Positions 9,091 to 15,269 of a stretch of 15,269 bases of DNA are shown in pieces; the first letter of the stretch is position 1; the number at the start of each line of letters is the position of its first letter. Position numbers and translations under genes: made by a program. This DNA is from Bacteroidetes bacterium UBA6661 (GTDB lineage: Bacteria > Bacteroidota > Bacteroidia > AKYH767-A > OLB10): assembly GCA_002455375.1 (NCBI GenBank), contig DKKR01000093.1:204-15472 (forward strand), written 5' to 3'. The notes under the pieces are model-generated. The model saw only the letters and a program-made list of their open reading frames with translations, did no database searches and was not told the DNA's origin.

Positions 9091-10413
9091 TTACTCTACT
9101 TTTACAGCTTCGCCTGATTTAATTTTCTCCTGAATCCATTGTGTTGTTACAGAACTTGGTCTTTCAATAGGCATTCCTAATGCACGATCCCATAAAAGTG
9201 AAGTCAACACGCCAATAGCTCTTGAAACACCAAATAAAACTGTATAAAAATCATATTCTACTAAGCCATAATGCATCAACAATATACCTGAGTGAGCATC
9301 AACGTTTGGCCATGGATTTTTAATCTTACCTGTAGCTTTTAATATTTCCGGTGTAACATCATACAGCAATTGAACTATTTTAAACAGTTCATCATCTGCC
9401 ATATATTTTTTTGCAAAATCCTGTTGCGCAGTATAACGGGGATCGGTTTTACGCAGTACGGCATGTCCGTATCCGGGAACAACTTTACCTTCTGTTAATG
9501 TTGTTTTAATAAACTCACCTAATTGTTCGCGGGATGGAACGCCATTATATTTATCGCGCAACTCAATTATCCATCGGGCTACTTCCTGTGCCGCTAATCC
9601 ATGTAGCGGGCCTGCAAGTCCGTTCATACCTGCCGCCAATGAAAGATAAGGATCACTCAATGCTGACCCAACAAGATGTGTGGCATGTGCTGAAACGTTT
9701 CCTCCCTCATGATCGGCATGAATGGTAAGATATAATCGCATCAACTTTCTGAAATCAAGTTCTTCAAATCCTAGCATGTGTGCAAAATTCCCTGCCCAGT
9801 CAAGCTTTGGATCCGGCTCAATGTGTTTGCCTTCCTTATAAGTAGAACGGTAAATGTATGCTGCAATACGAGGAAGACGTGCAATGAGGTTCATGACATC
9901 TTCGTACATAGGATCCCAATAATCCTTCTTATTCATTCCTTCACGATACTTACGTGCAAAAACAGACTCAGTCTGCAAAGCCATTATTGCCATTGAAAAT
10001 TGTGTCATCGGATGTGTCTTTTCAGGCAACATATCCAACATATCAAAAACATGTTTAGGAACGGTTGCTCTTTTCATCCATTCATTATTAACTTCAATAA
10101 CGTCTTTCAGTAACGGCATTTCACCGGTGAGCAAGAGGTAAAAAATCCCTTCAGGCAATGGCTCCGGGCCTTCTTTTGATACAGGAAGTTTTTCACGAAG
10201 TTCAGGAATAGAATATCCTCTGAAACGAATTCCTTCATTGGCATCAAGCTTACTGGTTTCTGTTACCATGCCTATCATTCCTTTCATTCCCTGATAGACC
10301 TGTTCTACTGTATATTGACCCAGTACAAAATTACCGTGTGTTTTTACAATATCTTTAATTGTACCTGCCATCGGCAAGGCTTTCTCTTTGAATTTTTCTT
10401 TTATGTTGTCCAT
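9091..10413 (-). CDS. gltA: Citrate synthase, eukaryotic (mitochondrial) type
   Basis: 440 residues. The enzyme condenses acetyl-CoA and oxaloacetate to citrate, the entry step of the TCA cycle. The sequence resembles the mitochondrial enzyme rather than the hexameric E. coli form: EGIRFRG-x-SIPE (60-71), HADHEGGNVSAH (232-243), SALSDPYLS, NGLAGPLHGLA (264-274), VVPGYGHAVLRKTDPRY (311-327), KNPWPNVDAHSG (365-376) and TVLFGVSRA (391-399). His271, His317, Asp372, Arg398 and Arg418 correspond to pig-heart His274, His320, Asp375, Arg401 and Arg421, all at a constant offset of 3, so all key residues are present with no gap between them. There is no organelle-targeting extension. It is last in a same-strand series after enolase and a small membrane protein (31-base gap) and could be read from either their promoter or its own. 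The symbol follows function only; it is not a close relative of E. coli GltA. Confidence 0.96.
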   Translation of the reverse strand: MDNIKEKFKEKALPMAGTIKDIVKTHGNFVLGQYTVEQVYQGMKGMIGMVTETSKLDANEGIRFRGYSIPELREKLPVSKEGPEPLPEGIFYLLLTGEMPLLKDVIEVNNEWMKRATVPKHVFDMLDMLPEKTHPMTQFSMAIMALQTESVFARKYREGMNKKDYWDPMYEDVMNLIARLPRIAAYIYRSTYKEGKHIEPDPKLDWAGNFAHMLGFEELDFRKLMRLYLTIHADHEGGNVSAHATHLVGSALSDPYLSLAAGMNGLAGPLHGLAAQEVARWIIELRDKYNGVPSREQLGEFIKTTLTEGKVVPGYGHAVLRKTDPRYTAQQDFAKKYMADDELFKIVQLLYDVTPEILKATGKIKNPWPNVDAHSGILLMHYGLVEYDFYTVLFGVSRAIGVLTSLLWDRALGMPIERPSSVTTQWIQEKIKSGEAVKVE

Positions 10414-10444
10414 ACTTGTTGTATAACTGCTTCTTAAACGTTTG

Positions 10445-10714
10445 TTACAAATTAAAGTTTACAGAGAAGTCCTTTGTTGAAGGAATTATCTCTACTCTTG
10501 ATTTAGGTTTCTTGGTATTTTCATAGCGAAGGTCAGACTCTGAAAACAGCACAATTAAAGTTGTAATAAAAATGGCAACAACGATAATCCATGCAAAAAT
10601 GCGCAAATACTTTTTAATCTTCTTCTTTGGATCAGGTTTCTTTTTAATTCTTATACGTTTACGAATCCTGATTCTTTCTTTCTTTATTTCACCATCTGAT
10701 TCTTCCAATTCCAT
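10445..10714 (-). CDS. Small basic single-pass membrane protein, function unknown
   Basis: 89 residues from the ATG at 10714. A TTG two codons upstream (10720) would give 91 residues, but the ATG is the likelier start. No family is recognised. After a short acidic start (ELEESDGE) comes a very basic stretch rich in Lys and Arg with Arg-Ile alternation (RIRIRKRIRIKKK), then PDPKKKIKKYLR, one hydrophobic helix of about 20 residues (IFAWIIVVAIFITTLIVLF) and a polar tail of about 30 residues ending FSVNFNL. By the positive-inside rule the N-terminus should be cytoplasmic and the tail periplasmic. It sits between enolase (45 bases upstream) and citrate synthase (31 bases downstream) on the same strand. 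The position recalls FtsB/DivIC-type genes beside enolase, but the tail is too short for, and lacks, a coiled coil. The dense basic patch could contact nucleic acid, ribosomes or lipid head groups; this is speculation. Confidence 0.7.
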   Translation of the reverse strand: MELEESDGEIKKERIRIRKRIRIKKKPDPKKKIKKYLRIFAWIIVVAIFITTLIVLFSESDLRYENTKKPKSRVEIIPSTKDFSVNFNL

Positions 10715-10759
10715 TTTCAAGTTGTTAATTCAGATTCTAAAGATACAGCACCTCCGGCA

Positions 10760-12049
10760 TTAAATCAAATTACGGAAGTTTTTTCCGGGAAATTCAGCAG
10801 CACCACCCAGCATTTCTTCAATACGCAGGAGTTGGTTGTACTTAGCAATCCTGTCAGAACGAGATGCAGAACCGGTTTTGATCTGTCCTGTATTTAGTGC
10901 CACTGCCAAATCAGCAATAGTTGTGTCTTCCGTTTCACCTGAACGATGACTCATCACTGATGTGTAGCTGTTGTTCTTAGCCATTTCAACAGCATTGATA
11001 GTTTCCGTCAAAGTTCCAATCTGATTTACTTTTACCAAAATTGAGTTGGCAATACTTTCTTTAATTCCTCTTGCAAGCCTTTCTGTATTTGTCACAAACA
11101 AATCATCACCAACTAACTGCACTTTACCTCCTAACACATTGGTCAATTCTTTCCATCCTGCCCAATCGTCTTCTGCAAGTCCATCTTCAATACTAACAAT
11201 CGGATACTTCTCACACCACTGCTTCCAATAGCTAACCATTTCTGATGATGTCAGTTTTTCTCCACTTGATTTTTTAAAATGATATACCTTATTCTCTGCA
11301 TCATAAAATTCAGAAGCAGCAGCATCCATTGCAATCATGACATCATCACCTGGTTTGTAACCTGCTTTTTCTATTGCTTCTATCACTGTCAATATAGCTT
11401 CTTCGTTAGATTTGATGTCCGGTGCAAAACCACCTTCATCACCAACGTTTGTAGAATACTTCTTGCTTTTTAAAACACTCTTCAGATTGTGAAATATTTC
11501 AACACCCATTCTTAGTGACTCAGAAAAACTTTCTGCACCAACCGGCATTATCATAAATTCCTGAAAGTCTATACTATTATCTGCATGAGATCCTCCATTA
11601 AGGATATTCATCATAGGTACAGGCAATATGCGAGCATTCACACCACCGATATAACGGTAAAGCGGGTAGCCCGATTCGCTTGCAGCTGCTCTGGCACATG
11701 CCAATGAAACACCTAATATTGCATTGGCACCTATTGTAGCTTTATTAGGAGAACCATCAATATGAATCATTGCTGCATCAATACTGCGCTGATCAAAAAC
11801 AGGATAACCATGAAGTTCTTTATTTAATATGGCATTTACATTATTCACAGCTCTCATCACACTCTTGCCAAGGTAAATTTTCTTATCGTTATCACGTAAC
11901 TCAACGGCTTCATGTGCTCCGGTTGATGCACCTGATGGCACGGCAGCTCTTCCTACAACTCCATTATCTGTATATACATCAACTTCAATAGTAGGATTTC
12001 CTCTTGAGTCGAGTATTTGCCTGGCTCTGATTTCAGCAATATTTCCCAT
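10760..12049 (-). CDS. eno: Enolase (phosphopyruvate hydratase)
   Basis: 429 residues, normal bacterial length. The enzyme interconverts 2-phosphoglycerate and phosphoenolpyruvate in glycolysis and gluconeogenesis, with magnesium. The N-terminus IRARQILDSRGNPT and the loop PSGASTGAHEA (38-48) are typical. Active-site residues are all present: Glu164 and Glu205 (DEGGFAP region), metal ligands Asp242, Glu288 (SIEDG) and Asp315 (GDDLF), catalytic base Lys340 (VKVNQIGT), SHRSGE at 367-372 and Lys391 (IKTGS). The start ATG at 12049 matches the family N-terminus exactly. A TAnnTTTG-like -7 box lies 28-35 bases upstream. It is the first gene of a minus-strand series followed by the small membrane protein and citrate synthase. 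Nothing unusual in the protein. Confidence 0.98.
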   Translation of the reverse strand: MGNIAEIRARQILDSRGNPTIEVDVYTDNGVVGRAAVPSGASTGAHEAVELRDNDKKIYLGKSVMRAVNNVNAILNKELHGYPVFDQRSIDAAMIHIDGSPNKATIGANAILGVSLACARAAASESGYPLYRYIGGVNARILPVPMMNILNGGSHADNSIDFQEFMIMPVGAESFSESLRMGVEIFHNLKSVLKSKKYSTNVGDEGGFAPDIKSNEEAILTVIEAIEKAGYKPGDDVMIAMDAAASEFYDAENKVYHFKKSSGEKLTSSEMVSYWKQWCEKYPIVSIEDGLAEDDWAGWKELTNVLGGKVQLVGDDLFVTNTERLARGIKESIANSILVKVNQIGTLTETINAVEMAKNNSYTSVMSHRSGETEDTTIADLAVALNTGQIKTGSASRSDRIAKYNQLLRIEEMLGGAAEFPGKNFRNLI

Positions 12050-12076
12050 AATATTTTACTCTTTATAAAACGGCTG

Positions 12077-12084
12077 CAAAGTTA
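12077..12084 (-). promoter_or_regulatory. Candidate Bacteroidota -7 promoter box for enolase
   Basis: Read on the minus strand, these bases are TAACTTTG followed by CAGCC, an exact match to the TAnnTTTG -7 element used by the Bacteroidota primary sigma factor. It lies 27 bases before the enolase ATG, so transcription would give a short leader of roughly 20 bases. No TTG-type -33 element is visible at the usual spacing, so the assignment rests on the -7 box and its position. Confidence 0.5.
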
Positions 12085-12157
12085 ACGTAATGTGCCGTAA
12101 ATTTATTTAATTTAGCGAAATAAATTTCAACCATACACATAACACTAATAGCGCTAT

Positions 12158-12907
12158 ATGAAGGTGCTTAAAATTGCATTTGGATTATATGCAGCAATAG
12201 TGTTTTTTATCACTTTGCTTTGTGTTTTCCCTCTATATTTTATAGTATTTTTATTTTTCAGTGAAAGGAAATCTCCTGTTATAGCACATAACATTTCACG
12301 ATTTTGGGCATTGGTACTGTTCAGAAGTTTTTTTATCCGATACAAAATTATCAATGAAGACTTTATTTCAGATAAAGGAACCTATGTATTTGTTGCCAAC
12401 CATCGTTCTATGTTGGATATTCCACTCTATGCTCGAGCATGCAGCAATACTTTCAGATTCTTATCTAAGGCAGAGTTGACTAAAATTCCGTTGCTAGGCT
12501 ATGTCATCCGAAAACTCTACGTCACTGTAAAACGTGGTGACAAAAAAGACAGACAAAAAAGTATAGAGGCGATGCGCAAAACACTGGAGTTGGACATTTC
12601 AATATTTATTTGCCCTGAAGGCACTCGAAATTTTACAAATCAGCTATTGCTGCCATTTAAAGATGGTGCATTTCGTTTAGCTATTGCAACACAAACACCA
12701 TTGGCAGTACTTACAGTGATAAATACAGATGTACTTTTATCACCTGAATCACCATTAGCATTGCGTCCGGGCAAACTGATTGCAGAATGGAGTAAACCTA
12801 TTGACACCAAAGGAATGACTGAAAATGATGTTGATTCACTAAAACAACAGACGGCAAACCTGATGAAGGAAACGCTGACACGTCATTTAATGTCAGCTCA
12901 AAAATAA
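12158..12907 (+). CDS. plsC: 1-acyl-sn-glycerol-3-phosphate acyltransferase (PlsC/LPLAT family)
   Basis: 249 residues. Family members transfer an acyl chain to lysophosphatidic acid, making phosphatidic acid at the inner membrane. Motif I is NHRSMLD with the catalytic His82-x4-Asp87. Motif II is around KAELTKIPLLGYVIRK (104-119). Motif III is PEGTRN (Glu154-Gly-Thr-Arg157), followed by PFKDGAFRLA (166-175). Motif IV is the hydrophobic PLAVLTVI (181-188). Residues 7-35 are strongly hydrophobic, one long or two short membrane segments ahead of the catalytic domain. The start ATG at 12158 gives a typical N-terminus. The gene diverges from enolase across 108 bases and converges on the EF-G-like gene with a 22-base gap, so it is probably monocistronic. 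A weak -7 candidate (TAAATTTC, 12121-12128) precedes it. Acylation of another lysolipid or ornithine-type lipid cannot be excluded by motif alone. Confidence 0.9.
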   Translation: MKVLKIAFGLYAAIVFFITLLCVFPLYFIVFLFFSERKSPVIAHNISRFWALVLFRSFFIRYKIINEDFISDKGTYVFVANHRSMLDIPLYARACSNTFRFLSKAELTKIPLLGYVIRKLYVTVKRGDKKDRQKSIEAMRKTLELDISIFICPEGTRNFTNQLLLPFKDGAFRLAIATQTPLAVLTVINTDVLLSPESPLALRPGKLIAEWSKPIDTKGMTENDVDSLKQQTANLMKETLTRHLMSAQK

Positions 12908-12929
12908 TTTTCGTTTTTGTTGAATTACT

Positions 12930-15062
12930 TCAACTGCTTAGAGCTTCTACTTTCACGTACTCATCATGCAATTTCTTTTGCAAGTCTCCGGGCACAGGAG
13001 CAAATTCAGCAAAGGAAGTTTTTAGCTTAGCCTTTCCTTGTGTGATGGATTTTAATGCTGTACTATAACCATCAAGTTCAAGCAATGGAGTTTTAGCACG
13101 AATCACTTGTCTTCCATTTCGTGAGTCCATTCCCATTATTATACTTCTTCTTGACTGAAGATCACTCATTACATCACCCATCATATCATCAGGCATTTCG
13201 ACTTCAACATCATAAATAGGCTCTAAAAGTTGTGGCTGTGCATTGTGAAATGCTTCACGAAATGCCATCATACCTGCTATCTTAAATGATATATCATTTG
13301 AATCAACAGGATGCATTTTACCATCAAACACACTTACTCTAATATCGCGTACAAACGAGCCTGTTAATGGACCTTCCTGCATTTTTTCCATTACACCTTT
13401 AAGTACAGAAGGTAAAAAGCGTGTATCAATAGCACCTCCGGTGATACAGTTATTAAAAACCAATTTTCCACCCCAAGGCAGTGCATGCTCTTCTTTATCA
13501 CGAAGTGGATACTCTTTCATATCTGGCATGCCATCATAGTAAGGTTCAATTTTAATATGTACTTCACCAAATTGTCCGGCCCCACCCGATTGCTTTTTAT
13601 GTCTGTATGTTGCAATTGCAGGTTTTTGAATAGTTTCACGGAATGATATGCGTGGTTTAATAAATTCAACCTGCATTTTATATACATTCTCAATCCGCCA
13701 TTTTGTTACAGCAAGATGCAAATCGCCTTGTGCATGTAAAATAACCTGCTTGAGTTCTTTCGAATACTCAACTACTAAGGTAGGATCTTCGAGATGCAAT
13801 TCAGCAAGTACCTCACCCAATTTCTCTTCATCACTTTTATTTTTAGCAATCAATGCCACTCTGGTTTTTGGCTCAGGAAATTGTATTGGCTCTATATTGA
13901 TTGCAATGCCTTTACCACAAAGCGTATGATTTGTAAATGTATTCTTCAACTTAAGAGTGCAGCCTAAATCACCTGCTTTAAGTTTATCAACGGTATTGCG
14001 GCTTTTGCCATCCATGATAAACAATTGTGTTAATCTTTCGCTTGTATTTGTTTTGTGATTCATTAAGTCAGTTCCTGCACTGACCTCACCGGAAAGAACT
14101 TTAAAAAACGCCAGCTTACCCAAGTGCGGCTCAATGATAGTTTTATAAAAGAACAAAACTGTTGGTCCTGTCGGAATGCAAGGAACTAAAGTTTTATCTT
14201 CAGCAATTTCTGCCGGCATATCAATTGCCGAAGGTGCCACATTATCAATAAAACCCATTAGTCGCCCGCTACCCATATCTTTCTTTGCAGATAAACAAAA
14301 CACAGGGAAAATCTGATGTGCCATCATTCCTGCTTTCAATCCTTGCTTCATTTCATCTTCGTCAAGTGATCCGCGCTCAAAATATAATTCCATCAGTTTT
14401 TCATCATTCTCGGCAGCTTTTTCTACCAATTCATTATGCAACTTTTTGGCATTTTCCATTTCCTCCGGTGGAATTTCAAGTTTTTCAGGCTTGCCACCAG
14501 TTGCAGGAAAACGATACATCGTCATTTTCAATAAATCAATAATCGCATTAAAACCTGTTCCCTGATTTAACGGATACTGCATAACGGTAATGGCATTGCC
14601 GAACTTCTGTTTTGCCTTTTCTACCGTTGCATTAAAATTGGCATGTTCAAGGTCAAGTTGGTTGACAGCAAATATTGTTGGCTTCCGGTATTTGTCCACA
14701 TAATCCCATATTACTTCACTGCTTGCTTCAACACCATGTTGTGCATTTAACAACATAACAGCCGTATCACATACTCTCACTGCAGATATTACTTCTCCTA
14801 TAAAATCATCTATTCCCGGTGTATCAATAATATTAATTTTATAATCACGCCATTCGGTGTGCATAGTCGCTTCATAAACAGAACTCTGTCGTTCATGTTC
14901 AATTTCATGATAATCTGAAACCGTATTTTTTTCTTCAACAGAACCTCGCTTGGTGATAATACCTGCTTCAAAGAGCATGGTCTCTGCCAATGTTGTTTTA
15001 CCGCTTTTTGCTGATCCAACAAGAGCAATATTCTTTATGTGTTTTTCGTCATAAGTTCTCAT
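12930..15062 (-). CDS. EF-G paralogue (EF-G2-like translational GTPase) with altered G motifs
   Basis: 710 residues with the full EF-G domain set. The G domain occupies about 1-280, domain II about 290-390, domain III about 395-475, domain IV about 476-600 (QSGGAGQFGE at 491-500, canonical form SGGRGQYG) and domain V about 605-700 (LLEPIYDVEVEMPD, MGDVMSDLQSRR, ITQGKAK). The P-loop GSAKSGKTT (16-24) is intact. Switch I reads RQSSV (58-62) instead of RGITI. Switch II reads DTPGIDDF (80-87), with Ile84 replacing the catalytic His of DTPGHVDF. The G4 motif is NQLD (134-137) instead of NKxD, while the G5 SAK (258-260) is kept. These changes mark it as a paralogue, not the housekeeping fusA product. 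Comparable second EF-Gs are known in Bacteroides, Thermus and mycobacteria. It probably binds the ribosome and may translocate slowly or under stress. No str-operon neighbours (rpsL, rpsG, tuf) are present, in keeping with a paralogue. Confidence 0.9.
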   Translation of the reverse strand: MRTYDEKHIKNIALVGSAKSGKTTLAETMLFEAGIITKRGSVEEKNTVSDYHEIEHERQSSVYEATMHTEWRDYKINIIDTPGIDDFIGEVISAVRVCDTAVMLLNAQHGVEASSEVIWDYVDKYRKPTIFAVNQLDLEHANFNATVEKAKQKFGNAITVMQYPLNQGTGFNAIIDLLKMTMYRFPATGGKPEKLEIPPEEMENAKKLHNELVEKAAENDEKLMELYFERGSLDEDEMKQGLKAGMMAHQIFPVFCLSAKKDMGSGRLMGFIDNVAPSAIDMPAEIAEDKTLVPCIPTGPTVLFFYKTIIEPHLGKLAFFKVLSGEVSAGTDLMNHKTNTSERLTQLFIMDGKSRNTVDKLKAGDLGCTLKLKNTFTNHTLCGKGIAINIEPIQFPEPKTRVALIAKNKSDEEKLGEVLAELHLEDPTLVVEYSKELKQVILHAQGDLHLAVTKWRIENVYKMQVEFIKPRISFRETIQKPAIATYRHKKQSGGAGQFGEVHIKIEPYYDGMPDMKEYPLRDKEEHALPWGGKLVFNNCITGGAIDTRFLPSVLKGVMEKMQEGPLTGSFVRDIRVSVFDGKMHPVDSNDISFKIAGMMAFREAFHNAQPQLLEPIYDVEVEMPDDMMGDVMSDLQSRRSIIMGMDSRNGRQVIRAKTPLLELDGYSTALKSITQGKAKLKTSFAEFAPVPGDLQKKLHDEYVKVEALSS

Positions 15063-15269
15063 ACAACCTTTGTTTAAAATGAGGTATGAAAATTATGGAA
15101 CATAAAGTAAACTTGCAAATAAATCAACCACCTGTCATCAAAATTTAATGAGAAGTCGTCACTTTAGAGATAAATCGCCAATAACAAGTTGCTCACACAG
15201 TTGTCATGGTTAAATTTTATAAAAACATTAAAGGCCAGCAAGTGTAATTAATAACTATCTAAACTAATC

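Noticed and set aside
10445..10714. Small membrane protein as an FtsB/DivIC septum initiator
   Set aside because: Position beside enolase fits, but there is no coiled coil after the membrane helix and the tail is only about 30 residues.
10572..10763. Plus-strand hydrophobic 63-codon frame overlapping the small membrane protein
   Set aside because: It is antisense to the basic/hydrophobic gene on the minus strand, which has the better-spaced position in the eno to citrate synthase series.
15206..15247. 13-codon plus-strand ORF (MVKFYKN...) near the right edge
   Set aside because: Too short, with no ribosome-binding site, and no evidence beyond a chance ATG and stop.
15063..15269. Upstream region of the EF-G-like gene as a promoter, riboswitch or RNA gene
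   Set aside because: Only a one-mismatch -7 box (minus strand, 15116-15123) with poor spacing to a TTG was found. There is no stable extended fold or tRNA-like structure, so nothing here is firm enough to annotate.

Overview
The window reads as a chromosomal segment of a low-GC (roughly one third G+C by eye) member of the phylum Bacteroidota. The evidence is a type IX secretion system (T9SS) style locus: a surface protein with SprB-type repeats and a gliding-motility-associated C-terminal (type B) sorting domain, a PorP/SprF protein and a PorE-like OmpA lipoprotein. A TAnnTTTG-type promoter element upstream of enolase, the general lack of strong Shine-Dalgarno sequences and a mitochondrial-type citrate synthase fit the same phylum. 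I cannot place it to family from the sequence alone.

Layout. Bases 3-7235 (+) hold three nearly contiguous genes with gaps of 4 and 2 bases: the 3' part of a giant repeat adhesin cut by the left edge of the window, its probable SprF-type outer-membrane partner, and a TPR / beta-propeller / carboxypeptidase-regulatory-like / OmpA lipoprotein. A NodU/TobZ-family O-carbamoyltransferase follows after 33 bases (7269-9068, +) and may share the transcript. Next comes a minus-strand group, transcribed right to left: enolase (12049-10760), a small basic single-pass membrane protein (10714-10445) and citrate synthase (10413-9091), with gaps of 45 and 31 bases. A PlsC-type acyltransferase (12158-12907, +) diverges from enolase across a 108-base gap that carries a good -7 box for enolase. 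An EF-G paralogue (15062-12930, -) converges on plsC. The last 207 bases are an upstream region with no gene that I can support.

How the genes fit together. The first three genes look like one surface-protein export and display module: a type B T9SS cargo, its cognate SprF-like factor, and a peptidoglycan-binding outer-membrane lipoprotein. The remaining genes are central metabolism (eno, citrate synthase), phospholipid synthesis (plsC) and translation (EF-G-like).

Points most worth a second look: the strict two-type alternation of the adhesin repeats (C-x5-G then C-x4-G), the EF-G paralogue with altered G motifs, the conserved-looking but unassigned small membrane protein between enolase and citrate synthase, and the carbamoyltransferase that lacks its usual small partner genes. 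I found no clear sign of a wholly new defence or mobile system. No tRNA, rRNA, CRISPR array, insertion sequence or phage gene was seen.
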